From: Salvelinus alpinus
Taxonomy: Eukaryota; Chordata; Actinopteri; Salmoniformes; Salmonidae
Length of the DNA: 64,000 bases
NCBI RefSeq assembly: GCF_045679555.1
Contig: NC_092122.1
Coordinates: 12,451,043 to 12,515,042 of the forward strand
Reading direction: 5' to 3'
This document shows, one piece after another, positions 47,170 through 58,954 of the stretch. A program made the translations under genes and the position numbers. Each line of letters begins with the position of its first letter. Position 1 is the first letter of the stretch. Below the pieces are notes generated by a model. That model was not told the origin of the DNA. It was given only the letters and a program-made list of their open reading frames with translations, and did no database searches.

Positions 47170-47982
47170 GCCTGTGCCCTTGAGCGATATTCCAGGGTGC
47201 GTTCTCAGAACATGAACAGATCAGCTGGCAGGCATATTCACGGTCATGTTTTGCTTAGTCCCCTCCTGTGCTCCCTGTTCACCCACAACTACGTTGCCAC
47301 GTACGACTCCAACACCATCATTAAGTTTGCTGACGACACAACGGTGGTAGGCCTGATCACCGGCAACAATGAGACAAACTACAGGAAGAAGGTCAGAGAC
47401 CTGTGTGGTGTGGTGCCGAGACAATAACCCCTCCCTCAACGTCAGTAAGACCAAGGAGCTGATCGTGGACTACAGGAAACGGGGGGGTCCGAGCATGCCC
47501 ACATCCACATTAACAAGAGCTTCAAGTTCCTCGGTGTCCAAATCACTAAGGATTTAAAATGGTCCACTCACATGCGCATAGTCGTGAAGAAGGTGCAACA
47601 GCACCTCTTCCCCCTAAGGTAGTTGAACAGGTTTGGAAAGGGCCCTAAAATCCTCCAAACGTTCTACAGCTGCACCATTGAGAGCATCCTGACTGGCTGC
47701 ATCACTGCTTGGTATGGCAACAGCACTGCCCTCGATCGCATGGCGCTACAGAGTGTGGTGCGGACGGCCCAATACATCACTGGGGCTGAGCTCCCTGCCA
47801 TCCAGGACATCTATATCAGGCAGTGTGAAAGGAAGGCCCTGAAAATCATTAGACTCTAGCCACCCAAGCCATAGACTGTTCTCTCTGCTTCCACACAGCA
47901 AGTGGTACTGGTGCATCAAGTCTGACACCAACAGGTTCATGAACAGCTTCTATCCCTAAGCCATAAGACTGACAAATAGCTA
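47170..47982 (+). mobile_element. LINE fragment, same family as at 1282-2640
   Basis: Translated pieces give LSPLLCSLFTHNYVATY, IIKFADDTTVVGLIT (catalytic FADD), LNVSKTKELIVDYRK, FYSCTIESILTGCITAWYGN and later C-terminal sequence. Several frameshifts separate them. Its right end is cut by the Tc1-like element at 47983. Confidence 0.82.
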
Positions 47983-49440
47983 CAGTGCCTTCAGAAAGTA
48001 TCCACACCCCTTGACTTTTTCCACATTTTGTTGTGTGGGATTAAAATGGATTTAAATGTCATTTTTTGTCAACGAACTACACAAAATACTCTGTATTGTC
48101 AAAGCTATTTTTCTTCTTCTAACATTTGTAAATTATTAATGAAATATAAAACACTAATATATCTTGATTACATAAATATTCAACCCCCTAAGTCAATACA
48201 TGTTAGAATCACCTTTGGCAGAGATTACAGCTGTCAGCCTTTCTGGGAGCTTTGCACACCTGGATTGTACAATATTTGCACATCATTCTTTTTAATATTC
48301 ATCAAGCCATTTTCAAGTCTTGCCATAGATTTTCAAGCCGATAAAAGTTAAAACTGTAACTAGGCCACTCAGGAACATTTAATGTCATCTTGGTAAGCAA
48401 GATATTTGTATATTTGGCCTTGTGTTTTAGGTTATTGTCCTGCTGAAAGGTAAATTTGACTCCCAGTGTCTGTTGGAAAGCAGACTGAACCAGGTTTTGT
48501 CTATTACATGTATTTTTTATCCTGAAAAATTCCCCAGTCCTTAATGATTACAAGCGTACCCATAACATGATGCAGCCACCACTATGCTTGAAAATATGGA
48601 GAGTGGTACTCAGTAATGTGTTGAATTCGATTTGCTCCAAACATAACACTGTATACTTTAGTGCCTTGTTGCAAACAAGATGCATGTTTTTGGAAGCTTC
48701 CTTCTTTTCTCTCAATTAGGTTAGTATTGTGGAGTAACTACAATGTTGTTGAACCATCCTCAGTTTTCTCCTATCACAGCCATTAAATGTTTAAAGTCAC
48801 TATTGGCCTCATGGTGAAATCCCTGAGTGGTTACCTTCCTCTCTGGCAACTGAGTTAGGAAGGACACTTGTATTTTTGTAGTGACTGGGTGTATTGATAC
48901 ACCATCCAAAGTGTAATTAATAACTTCACCATGCTCAAAGGGATATTCAATGTCTGCTTTACATAATTTTTACCTATCTACCAATAGGTGCCCTTCTTTG
49001 CGAGGCATTGGAAACCCTCCCTGGTCTTTGTGGTTGAATCTGTGTTTGAAATTCACTGTTCGACTGAGGGACCTTACAGATAATTGTATGTGTGGGGTAC
49101 AGAGATGAGGAAGTCATTCAATGTTAAACACTATTATTGCATACATAGTGTGTCCATGCAATTTATTATGTGACTTGTTAAGCACATTTTTACTCCTGAA
49201 CTTATTTAGGCTTGCCATAACAAAGGGGTTGAATACTTATTGACTCAAGACATTTTAGCTTTTCATTTTTTATGAATTTGCAAAAATGTCTAAAAACATA
49301 ATTCCAGTTTGACATTATGGGGTATTGTGTGCAGGCCCGTGACACAAATCTCAATTGAATCAATTTTAAATTCAGGCTGAAACACAACACATTTTGGAAA
49401 AAGTAAAGGGGGGTGAATTATTTTCTGAGGGCGCTGTAGC
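47983..49440. mobile_element. Tc1-like (SALT/DTSsa-type) element, ~1.46 kb, no intact transposase
   Basis: Termini 'tacagtgccttcagaaagta' and 'attttctgagggcgctgta' are inverted repeats. Subterminal 'gactttttccacattttgtt' is shared with the 37.3-kb element. The interior keeps scattered Tc1-like words, but every long frame is broken. Confidence 0.8.
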
Positions 49441-49581
49441 TTCACAGAGGTGTGGGATCTGACCAAAGCACAACAAGCAGGGCTAAATATATATTTATAG
49501 AAACCGATAGGATGACTGAGCTAAAGACCTTGTTGGTTTTTCAGCCACGTACATGGGTAATCTCAGTGTTTGAACAGGTGT

Positions 49582-50080
49582 TGTCAGGTTTTGGCCAGGA
49601 CTGTTCAGGTTTTGGTCACTAGATGTCCCCATTGTACCTTTTTTGTACCTTTTGTTTTTTCCTTGCTCTAATTATTGTTTGCACCTGTGTGTCGTTCCCT
49701 TGTTAGTATTTAAACCCTGTGTGTTCCTCAGTTCTTTGCTCAGTGTTTGTATGTTAGCACCCAGCCCCAGCCTTGTTGTGAACATATATTTCTCTTATTG
49801 GATTTTCCAGAGGTTCTCTGGTTTAGTGCTTGTGTATTTTTTAGTATTCTTTTGAGGTTTGTTTTTCCCTGCTGTTTTTACCACTTTGTGGAGTTTCTTT
49901 GTATTTTGGAGGATATCCATTTTGTGCCTCTTGGCTTTATTTTTGGACGTGGTGGATTTATATTCTTTGCCTGAAGATCTTGTCCTTTTATTAAACCACC
50001 ATCTCTAGTACTGCTGAGTCTGCCTCATCTTCTGGGTTCTGCCGATTATTAGTGACTGTTTCTCTCACCGGGTCCTGACA
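49582..50080 (+). repeat. 5' LTR of the chromovirus (499 bp)
   Basis: Starts TGTCAGGTTTTGG and ends GGTCCTGACA. The 3' LTR has an internal deletion of about 22 bp ('ggctttatattctttgcc') relative to it. Confidence 0.9.
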
Positions 50081-50099
50081 GAAACACTGAGCCATTGAA

Positions 50100-52256
50100 A
50101 TGAACCCAGAGGCAGCCAGTACCCAGGACTTTTTTCCCGTGCTGTCCCACCACGAGGGGACTGTCCAACGTCACGAAGCTGCTCTGGTTCAGCAAGAGGC
50201 CTTACTGGCTGGACATTCTCAACTTCTGTCGGAGATGATGACATCCATAAAACAGATTTCTGATCAACTTTCCCCTGCAACCGCTTCTGCTCCAGTTCAT
50301 CAGATTCAAGTGCCCGTGGCAGTTAACCCCCTGGCTGAACCTCGTCTGCCGCCTCCCCAACGGTTCTCAGGTGATCCGAGTGTTTGTTAGGGGTTTTTCA
50401 CCCAATGTTCTCTCTCCTTCGAGCTGCAACCCTCGTCGTTTCCCACCGACCGGTCCAAGATAGCATATATCATCACCCTGCTGTCGGAAAAAGCCCTAGC
50501 CTGGGCTACTGCTGTGTGGGATGCCCAAAGTCCCTGCTGTGCCAGCTACTCTACCTTTGCTGAAGAATTCAAGCGAGTGTTTCAAGATCCCACCAGGGGT
50601 CCTGACTCAGCCAAACAGCTCCTGACTCTCAGCCAAGGTTGGCGCAGCGTGACGGACTATGCCATCCAGTTCTGCACGGTGGCAGCAGCGAGTGGCTGGA
50701 ACGACGAGGCGCTCACAGTGTGTTTTTTGAAGGGTCTTTCCGACACCATCCAAGATGAACTGGCCACTCGGGAACCACCGGACAACCTCGAGTGGGGTCC
50801 TTGGCAGTGGGGTCCTACGTGCCAAGCCACTTGTATCTTCCCTAGTTCCCCGAGTTCCCCTCCCGAGTCTCTAGAATCCATCGACCTGTCCCGAGTTCCC
50901 GAGTGTTACCATGACCTCAAACCGGTATTTAGCAAACAGAGGGCCACCAAACTACCACCCCATAGACCTTACGATTGCCCCATCGACCTGTTTCCGGGCA
51001 CCTGCCCCCCCAGGGGTCGGATCTTTTCCCTATCTCCTCCCGAACGAGCTGCTATGGATACCTACATCAAGGACGCTCTGGCAGCAGGCCTCATGCGTCC
51101 ATCCACCTCGCCGGCGGGAGCAGGGTTTTTCTTTGTGGCCAAAAAAGACGGTGGATTACGTCCTTGCATCGACTACCGGGGACTTAATGCCATAACCGTC
51201 CGTAACCGCTACCCGCTACCCCTTATGGCCACAGCCTTTGAGCTGCTCCAGGAAGCAGTGGTCTTCACTAAGCTTGACCTACGGAACGCATACCATCTTG
51301 TGCGGATCAAACCCGGTGACGAGTGGAAGACCGCTTTCAACACGCCTACTGGTCACTACGAATACTTGGTGATGCCCTTCGGCCTGACCAACGCCCCGGC
51401 TGTGTTCCAAGCGCTCATAAACGATGTGCTTAGGGATATGCTTAACATTTTCGTGTTTGTTTACTTGGATGACATCCTCATCTTTTCGAGCTCCCTTCAA
51501 GAACACACTAAGCATGTCAGACAAGTGCTCAAACGCCTCCTAGACAGCCATTTGTACGTTAAGCCGGAAAAGTGTGAATTCCATTCCTCTCGAGTACAAT
51601 TCCTGGGATTTGTAGTGGAACCCGGTCGAGTCCAGATGGACCCCAAGAAGGTAGGGGCGATAGCGGATTGGCCCACCCCCAAGTCCGTTAAGGAAGTTCA
51701 GCGTTTCCTGGGCTTCACTAACTTTTACCGCAAGTTCATCAAGAACTTCAGCTCGGTGGCAGCCCCTCTCTCAGCTGTAACCAAGGGTGGCAACACAAGG
51801 TTTCTGTGGGGAAGAGAAGCTGAGACGGCCTTCCAAGGACTCAAGCAGCGCATCCTCTCTGCTCCCATCCTGACACTACCAACGGCGGATTAACCTTTTG
51901 TGGTGGAGGTAGACGCATCAGAGGTTGGTGTTGGAGCTGTCCTGTCTCAGAGGGGGGAAGACAAGAGGCTACATCCTTGCGCCTTCTTCTCTCACCGGCT
52001 TACCCCGGCCGAGAGGAATTACGATGTGGGCCATCGTGAACTCCTAGCGGTTAAGATGGCATTGAAAGAATGGAGACACTGGCTCGAGGGGGCTTCTCAA
52101 CCATTTCAAGTGCTTACGAAACCACAAAAATCTGGAGTATATCCAGCAGGCGAAGCGGTTGAACTCCAGACAAGCTCGATGGTCTCTTTTCTTCAGCCGA
52201 TTTCAGTTTATCCTCACCTATAGACCCGGGTCGAAGAATCTCAAACCGGACGCCTT
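50100..52256 (+). pseudogene. Chromovirus gag-RT-RNaseH, interrupted
   Basis: A frame from ATG 50100 carries gag (EPRLPPPQRFSGDPSVC), a TAG at 50388, then more gag (KIAYIITLLSEKALAWA, FAEEFKRVFQDP). Near 50800 it jumps straight to pol (DLSRVPECYHDLKPVFSKQ), so the nucleocapsid zinc knuckle and the protease are missing. Reverse transcriptase blocks follow: KKDGGLRPCIDYRGLN, FTKLDLRNAYHLVRI, MPFGLTNAPAVFQ and catalytic YLDD (51462-51473). A TAA at 51891 precedes RNase H ([33 protein letters not shown]). A frameshift near 52119 precedes the RNase H end. Confidence 0.9.
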
Positions 52257-52296
52257 GTCACGAGTCTACTCTCCTGCCATTCGAGAAGATACTGAC

Positions 52297-54690
52297 ATTT
52301 TTTAAATATTTTTTTTATTTTTATTTCACCTTTATTTAACCAGGTAGGCTAGTTGAGAACAAGTTCTCATTTGCAACTGCGACCTGGCCAAGATAAAGCA
52401 TAGCAGTGTGAACAGACAACACAGAGTTACACATGGAGTAAACAATAAACAAGTCAATAACATGGTAGAAAAAAAGAGAATCTATATACAATGTGTGCAA
52501 AAGGCATGAGGTAGGCAATAAATCGAATAATTACAATTTAGCAGATTAACACTGGAGTGATAAATCATCAGATGATCATGTGCAAGAAGAGATACTGGTG
52601 TGCAAAAGAGCAGAAAAGTAAATAAATAAAAGCAGTATGGGGGGTGAGGTAGGTAAATTGGGTGGGTAGTTTACAGATGGACTATGTACAGCTGCAGCGA
52701 TCGGTTAGCTGCTCGGATAGCAGATTTTTAAAGTTGTTGAGGGAGATAAAAGTCTCCAACTTCAGAGATTTTTGCAATTCGTTCCAGTCGCAGGCAGCAG
52801 AGAACTGGAAGGAAAGGCGTCCAAATGAGGTTTTGGCTTTAGGGATGATCAGTGAGATACACCTGCTGGAGCGCGTGCTGCGGGTGGGTGTAGCCATCGT
52901 GACCAGTGAACTGAGATAAGGCGGCACTTTACCTAGCATAGCCTTGTAGATGACCTGGAGCCAGTGGGTCTGACGACGAACATGTAGCGAGGGCCAGCCG
53001 ACTAGGGCATACAGGTCGCAGTGGTGGGTCGTATAAGGTGCTTTAGTAACAAAACGAATGGCACTGTGATAAACTGCATCCAGTTTGCTGAGTAGAGTAT
53101 TGGAAGCTATTTTGTAGATGACATCGCCGAAGTCGAGGATCGGTAGGATAGTCAGTTTTACTAGGGTAAGTTTGGCGGCGTGAGTGAAGGAGGCTTTGTT
53201 GCGGAATAGAAAGCCGATTCTTGATTTGATTTTGGATTGGAGATGTTTGATATGAGTCTGGAAGGAGAGTTTGCAGTCTAGCCAGACACCTAGGTACTTA
53301 TAGATGTCCACATATTCTAGGTCGGAACCGTCCAGGGTGGTGATGCTAGTCGGGCGTGCGGGTGCAGGCAGCGAACGGTTGAAAAGCATGCATTTGGTTT
53401 TACTAGCGTTTAAGAGCAGTTGGAGGCCACGGAAGGAGTGTTGTATGGCATTGAAGCTCGTTTGGAGGTTAGATAGCACAGTGTCCAAGGAAGGGCCGGA
53501 AGTATATAGAATGGTGTCGTCTGCGTAGAGGTGGATCAGGGAATCGCCCGCAGCAAGAGCAACATCATTGATGTATACAGAGAAAAGAGTCGGCCCGAGA
53601 ATTGAACCCTGTGGTACCCCCATAGAGACTGCCAGAGGACCGGACAACATGCCCTCCGATTTGACACACTGAACTCTGTCTGCAAAGTAGTTGGTGAACC
53701 AGGCAAGGCAGTCATTAGAAAAACCGAGGCTACTGAGTCTGCCGATAAGAATATGGTGATTGACAGAGTCGAAAGCCTTGGCCAGGTCGATGAAGACGGC
53801 TGCACAGTAATGTCTTTTATCGATGGCGGTTATGATATCGTTTAGTACCTTGAGCGTGGCTGAGGTGCACCCGTGACCGGCTCGGAAACCGGATTGCACA
53901 GCGGAGAAGGTACGGTGGGATTCGAGATGGTCAGTGATCTGTTTGTTGACTTGGCTTTCGAAGACCTTAGATAGGCAGGGCAGGATGGATATAGGTCTGT
54001 AACAGTTTGGGTCCAGGGTGTCTCCCCCTTTGAAGAGGGGGATGACCGCGGCAGCTTTCCAATCCTTGGGGATCTCAGATGATACGAAGGAGAGGTTGAA
54101 CAGGCTGGTAATAGGGGGTGCGACAATGGCGGCGGACAGTTTCAGAAATAGGGGGTCCAGATTGTCAAGCCCAGCTGATTTGTATGGGTCCAGGTTTTCC
54201 AGCTCTTTCAGAACATCTGCTATCTGGATTTGGGTAAAGGAGAAGCTGGGGAGGCTTGGGCGAGTAGCAGCGGGGGGGGGCGGGGCTGTTGGCCAAGGTT
54301 GGAGTCCCCAGGAGGAAGGCATGGCCAGCCATTGAGAAATGCTTGTTGAAGTCTTCGATTATCACGGATTTATCGGTGGTGACCGAGTTACCTAGCCTCA
54401 GTGCAGTGGGCAGCTGGGAGGAGGTGCTCTTGTTCTCCATGGACTTTACAGTATCCCAGAACTTTTTGGAGTTAGAGCTACAGGATGCAAATTTCTGCTT
54501 GAAAAAGCTGGCCTTTGCTTTCCTGACTGACTGCGTGTATTGGTTCCTGACTTCCCTGAACAGTTGCATATCGCGGGGGCTCTTCGATGCTATTGCAGTT
54601 CGCCACAGGATGTTTTTGTGCTGGTCGAGGGCAGTCAGGTCTGGAGTGAACCAAGGGCTATATCTGTTCTTGGTTCTGCATTTTTTGAAC
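52297..54690 (-). mobile_element. 5'-truncated LINE (L2/CR1-group) inserted in the chromovirus
   Basis: The minus-strand ORF at 54322-52682 (546 residues) holds an intact reverse transcriptase domain: LKELENLDPYKSAGLDNL, AVIPLFKGGD, NCYRPISILPCLSKVFE, AVFIDLAKAFDSVNH, GVPQGSILGPTLF and catalytic YADD (53527-53516). Upstream coding sequence (54692-54323) is in another frame, so one shift separates them. The endonuclease domain is missing, as expected for 5' truncation. The 3' end is the T-rich plus-strand stretch at 52296-52325. It falls between the RNase H and integrase coding parts of the host element. Confidence 0.9.
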
Positions 54691-56116
54691 ATGACTGTTC
54701 TTCCTGCCGCTAAGATCGTGGCTCCAATCTCGTGGCAAGTTGAGGATACCGTGAGACAAGCTCAAGCCATCGAACCGGGTCCTAAGGGAGGTCCTGCCAA
54801 TCGGTTGTTTGTTCCCAAGGCAGCAAGATCCCAAGTCCTTCTGTGGGGGCACTCCTCTCGCCTCACCTGTCACCCGGGCGTAGGTCGCACCTTGGAGTTC
54901 ATTCAGCGTAAGTTCTGGTGGCCCACCATAAGAGAAGACGTTGCCACTTTCGTCAAGGCCTGTCCCGTGTGCTGCCAGGGCAAATCTTCTCACCTCCGCC
55001 CTCAAGGACTCCTTCACACTTTATCTATTCCCCACCGACCCTGGTCCCATATCTCGTTGGACTTTATTACTGGCCTTCCTCCGTCCCATGGTAATACTAC
55101 TATCCTAGTCATCATCGACAGGTTTTCTAAGGCGGCCAGGTTTGTTCCCTTGACCAAATTACCTTCTGCCAAGGAAACAGCTGAGTTGGTGATTAACCAT
55201 GTGTTCCGAGTCTTTGGCATTCCGCAAGATATGGTTTCCGACAGAGGTCCCCAGTTCGCCTCAAGGTTTTGGAAGGCCTTCTGCCAACTCATAGTGGCCA
55301 CGGCCAGTTTATCTTCAGGGTACCATCCGGAGTCCAACGGCCAAACCGAGAGGATGAATCAGGAGTTGGAAACCACCCTCAGATGTATGGTTTCCAACAA
55401 CCCGTCCACATGGTCATCCTTCATTGTTTGGGCCGAGTACGCGCACAACACCTTGTGCTCCTCCTCCACTGGTATATCCCCGCACGAGTGTCAGTTTGGC
55501 TCCTTTATTGTTCCCGGACCAGGAGGCAGAAGTCAGAGTGCCTTCAGCCTCGAGGTTCATCAGACGCTGTCGGCTTACGTGGAAGAAGGCCCGTCTTAAT
55601 CTTCTGCGTTCCTCACAGCAGTACCAGCGACAAGCCAACAGACGTCGCCGTCCCGGTCCTACCCTGTACCCCGGCCAGAGAGTATGGCTCTCAACAAAGA
55701 ACTTACCGCTACGGGTGGAGTCTCGTAAGCTGTCCCAGAGATTCATCGGTCCCTTTAAGATTGCCAGGAGAGTCAATCCCGTTACTTTTCGCCTGCACTT
55801 ACCCAGATCCCTTAAGATCAATCCAACATTTCACATTTCTTTATTAAAACCTGTTGTTTTTTCTCCCCTTATCCCGGCAGGCAGACGTCCCCCTCCGCCC
55901 CGTGTCATCAGAGGCCAGTCGGCTTATACCGTCCACCGGATACTGGATTCCCGCCGGGTGCAGCGGTCCTGGCAGTATCTGGTGGACTGGGAAGGCTACG
56001 GTCCCGAGGAGCGCTCCTGGGTTCCTGCCAAGGACATACTGGACCCTGACCTCATTCGTCAGTTCAGGGCCCTCCACCCTGAGAAGGCTGGTAGGAACGT
56101 CAGGAGCCGTTCCTAG
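54690..56116 (+). pseudogene. Chromovirus integrase and chromodomain
   Basis: The first frame (to about 55599) has the integrase zinc-binding H2C2 region ([10 protein letters not shown] to ACPVCCQGK) and core motifs [16 protein letters not shown] and [16 protein letters not shown], i.e. the D,D,E catalytic residues. A frameshift near 55503 moves to the frame 55424-56116. That frame carries the GPY/F-like [16 protein letters not shown] and a C-terminal chromodomain ([28 protein letters not shown]), ending at TAG 56116. Chromodomains direct integration to heterochromatin in chromoviruses. Confidence 0.9.
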
Positions 56117-56127
56117 GAGGGGGATTC

Positions 56128-56604
56128 TGTCAGGTTTTGGCCAGGACTGTTCAGGTTTTGGTCACTAGATGTCCCCATTGCACCTTTTTTGTACCTTTTT
56201 GTTTTTTCCTTGCTCTAATTATTGTTTGCACCTGTGTGTCGTTCCCTTGTTAGTATTTAAACCCTGTGTGTTCCTCAGTTCTTTGCTCAGTGTTTGTATG
56301 TTAGCACCCAGCCCCAGCCTTGTTGTGAACATATATTTCTCTTATTGGATTTTCCAGAGGTTCTCTGGTTTAGTGCTTGTGTATTTTTGAGTAGTCTTTT
56401 GAGGTTTGTTTTTCCCTGCTGTTTTTCCCACTTTGTGGAGTTTCTTTGTATTTTGGAGGATATCCATTTTGTGCCTCTTGGCTTTATATTCTTTGCCTGA
56501 AGATCTTGTCCTTTTATTAAACCACCATCTCTAGTACTGCTGAGTCTGCCTCATCTTCTGGGTTCTGCCGACTATTAGTGACTGTTTCTCTCACCGGGTC
56601 CTGA
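56128..56604 (+). repeat. 3' LTR of the chromovirus, ends at the gap
   Basis: Starts TGTCAGGTTTTGG after a purine-rich AGGAGGGGGA. It reads to 'gggtcctga', two bases short of the terminus, where the N run begins. Confidence 0.9.
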
Positions 56605-56704
56605 NNNNNNNNNNNNNNNNNNNNNNNNNNNNNNNNNNNNNNNNNNNNNNNNNNNNNNNNNNNNNNNNNNNNNNNNNNNNNNNNNNNNNNNNNNNNNNNN
56701 NNNN
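56605..56704. other. Assembly gap, 100 N
   Basis: Exactly 100 N. The next base is the first of TATGATATG, the exact continuation of the CTLD exon left at 39891. Confidence 0.99.
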
Positions 56705-57329
56705 TATGATATGTGGATCGGACTCTACTGGAAGACTTCTACCAGAATGTGGCAGTGGTCCAATGGGGACCCCTTTCCATACTGTGTGTCTGAACCTCAA
56801 CTGGGTGCTAGTAACTTCTGCTCCCTGACCCATATGGGCCATGGACAGACTGAACACGCCTCCCTGGACAAGATAGACTGCTCTCTGAAGAGTTTCTTTC
56901 CACTGGAAGTAAGACTGACATCTGTTGTTGTACAGACAGAGAGAGGAAAAGATAGGCAGAGGTTGCATCAGAGGGCACTAGGCTGGATTCAAACCTTTTC
57001 TGACATTATAGACATCTGTTCCAGAGGCTGTGGCTAGACCAGCCGGGCAACAAAACTACCATCTTATGGGATGGCATTTTAGCCCCAACAGGGTCCCACT
57101 ACAGCAAACACTGTCACATGTCAGACACAGAGATGCTACATGGAGCTTACTCCAGCCACCTCTCTCTCCCCACTCTCACTAGGAACAAATGCAAATGTGT
57201 GTTCATTTTACATCTGCCCCTGCAATGCCCTCTACTTCTCATCCTGTGTGTTCCTAACCTGCCACCACTCCCCCAGTGCTCTTTCCCTCTCTCTCTCTGT
57301 GTGGGTGTATCTGATTGTGTGAGTGGAGA

Positions 57330-57720
57330 CAGGTGTGCTGGAGTCAGAGCAGATCCCCACCAGCTGCAACCTGTTCCATAATCAAATACTCAGCCCTGCC
57401 ACTTCCACGCTGCCAGATCGTAGCCTCTGCTCATTCCGTCCGCTCTGACTCTGGTCCCTGTCACCAGTCCCTCGTCTCGCCAGTCCTGCTTCCCTGCCCT
57501 GGACCCCCGCTCTACTGCTTCCTTGGATCCGCTCCGGACCTGCTTACCCTGCCTCTACACCCCTTGCCCCAGCCCCAGTTCCTGTGTCCCTGCTACCCGC
57601 CCGAGCTCCCCCTGGCCTGCACCCCACCCCCCCTGCTTTTCAATTAATACCTTGGTTACCTTATCCCTGTCTCCCCGTCTGAGCCTGCACTTGGGTTCAC
57701 CTGCTCCACCCCGCGTAACA
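57330..57720. repeat. CT-rich segment, possibly an LTR end
   Basis: Strong C/T bias with 'cctgctccaccccgcgtaaca' at its end. The GTAACA terminus resembles an LTR, but no start or target duplication was found. ORFs here are compositional. Confidence 0.3.
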
Positions 57721-58814
57721 GTTCATGTGGTTTCTATTATGAGATAATCATTCCATACTTGTAAACATAGAATACAGAGGTTTGAACTACACAGTTACAA
57801 TGTAATTTACAGTCTTTAAAGGACATTGGAGGAAAAGCTACCTATTTATGGTAAATAAGCTGAATCTCATTTGAGTGTGTGTTACCATTCCTATGTCCCT
57901 CTAGAAAAGAGAATGAAGCAGACCATTGTAAGGATGTCTCTGAAATCTAACTCAGGAGCTGACCTCAATGACCCAGTTGTAAAGGAACAGATGTTGGAGC
58001 AGGTACAGTAGTCCTACATCTCCCACATCTGAAATCAACGTCATGCTCACTCATTTCACTCTTCTCATATGATCTCAAGTTTATATTCCTATTGATCATA
58101 TTATTAAACTCTGATGCTTGGTTAGAATAGGAGGCTGCTGGCTTTATCTGGTTTGATCACATCTCACAGATCAGAAAGGAGTTTGCTAATAACTTGAACT
58201 TCATTCTAGGCCTACACTAGAGAGCACTGCCAAATTAAGCCATTTTTCGCAAGACAGTTGAACCTGAAGAAGGTAAGCACTTTTTTTGTGTCACAGTTAT
58301 GAAAATGTCCCTCCTTATGTTTAGTATGTTGTTCAGAGTCCCTTATACAATGTGTTGTTAGGTTTTGCATCCCATTGACAGTATGGAAATGAAGTAAGGT
58401 GTTCATGAACTAATTCCAGTGAGAGTCTTTGTACTGTTTGTTTGTTTTCTTAGGTCAGTGTGAGTCTGGATGAAGAGGATCAACCATGATGATGCAACAG
58501 GAGAGGGATGGAAGGTCCAAGAAAACTAAAATAGTCAAGCTCTCTGTAAATAACCCTAGTACCTAATAATATATTACCGTATATAAACAACATTTTAGTT
58601 CATCAGACAATGCATTTTCTTTAACTATAGATAGATTTTTGCTCATGAATGAAAAATATGAAGCACTGTAAATGTATACTAGGTTAGATTTAGACTTTAA
58701 TGTTGTACTGGTCTAACATCAAACTGTAATCCAAGATTTTTGTTGGTGTATGAATGTAATGTAATAATAATGTTTGTTGTACATAAGGGACTTTTGATTA
58801 ATGAAGAGAAGAGG

Positions 58815-58954
58815 AATAAAAAGGACAGCAGTGTTTCTTCAAGACTGTAGTTAAAACATGTATGGTGACAGTGAGGGATTTTCATAGTGTAACTTTCTTC
58901 ATAATGATGTTACACTCTCACTTATGGATGTAACTGTTGACATTCTTAAATAAA
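58815..58954 (+). terminator. Candidate polyadenylation signals of the lectin-like gene
   Basis: AATAAA at 58815-58820 and 58949-58954, 330-460 bp after the proposed stop (58489). Confidence 0.45.

Larger units (their letters stand above)
49582..56604 (+). mobile_element. Ty3/Gypsy chromovirus (sushi-like), defective, interrupted by a LINE and the gap
   Basis: The 5' LTR is 49582-50080 and the 3' LTR is 56128-56604, cut by the gap about 2 bp before its end. Order: gag, reverse transcriptase, RNase H, [LINE], integrase, chromodomain. Just inside the 5' LTR, AAACACTGAGC (50082-50092) is complementary to GCTCAGTGTTT in the LTR (49738-49748), about 30 bp past TATTTAAA (49707-49714). This is a self-priming signature. 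The zinc knuckle and protease region is deleted near 50800, and stops and frameshifts are spread through pol. It cannot move on its own. The target duplication cannot be checked because the right flank is missing. Confidence 0.92.
39749..58489 (+). pseudogene. C-type-lectin-like gene, CTLD exon split by a SINE (and by a misplaced contig)
   Basis: C-type lectin domains bind sugars or proteins outside the cell. The CTLD exon starts after an acceptor at 39748: LKYCMDQGSLTWEGAQAACR then DDLASILTQEEYTAFQSIS. It is interrupted at TAT (39891) and resumes in the same frame at 56705 with YDMWIGLYWKTST and MWQWSNGDPF, ending at a donor after 56908. The second half keeps CSL-type cysteines but lacks a clear WND motif. 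Downstream exons fit a charged fish-lectin tail: 57905-58002 (MKQTIVRMSLKSNSGADLND), 58210-58272 and 58454-58489 (ends DEEDQP and TGA). No signal-peptide exon is visible upstream, and exons between 56908 and 57905 are not identified. With the SINE in the exon, this copy is probably non-functional. The tail exon assignment rests on remembered family sequence. Confidence 0.72.

Noticed and set aside
52296-54700. A confident target duplication for the LINE in the chromovirus
   Set aside because: Flanks 'tactgacattttt' and 'catgactgttctt' are only loosely similar, so no duplication is claimed.
57118-57747. Overlapping Pro/Ser/Leu-rich ORFs
   Set aside because: They follow from C/T-rich composition; frames overlap and show no domain.
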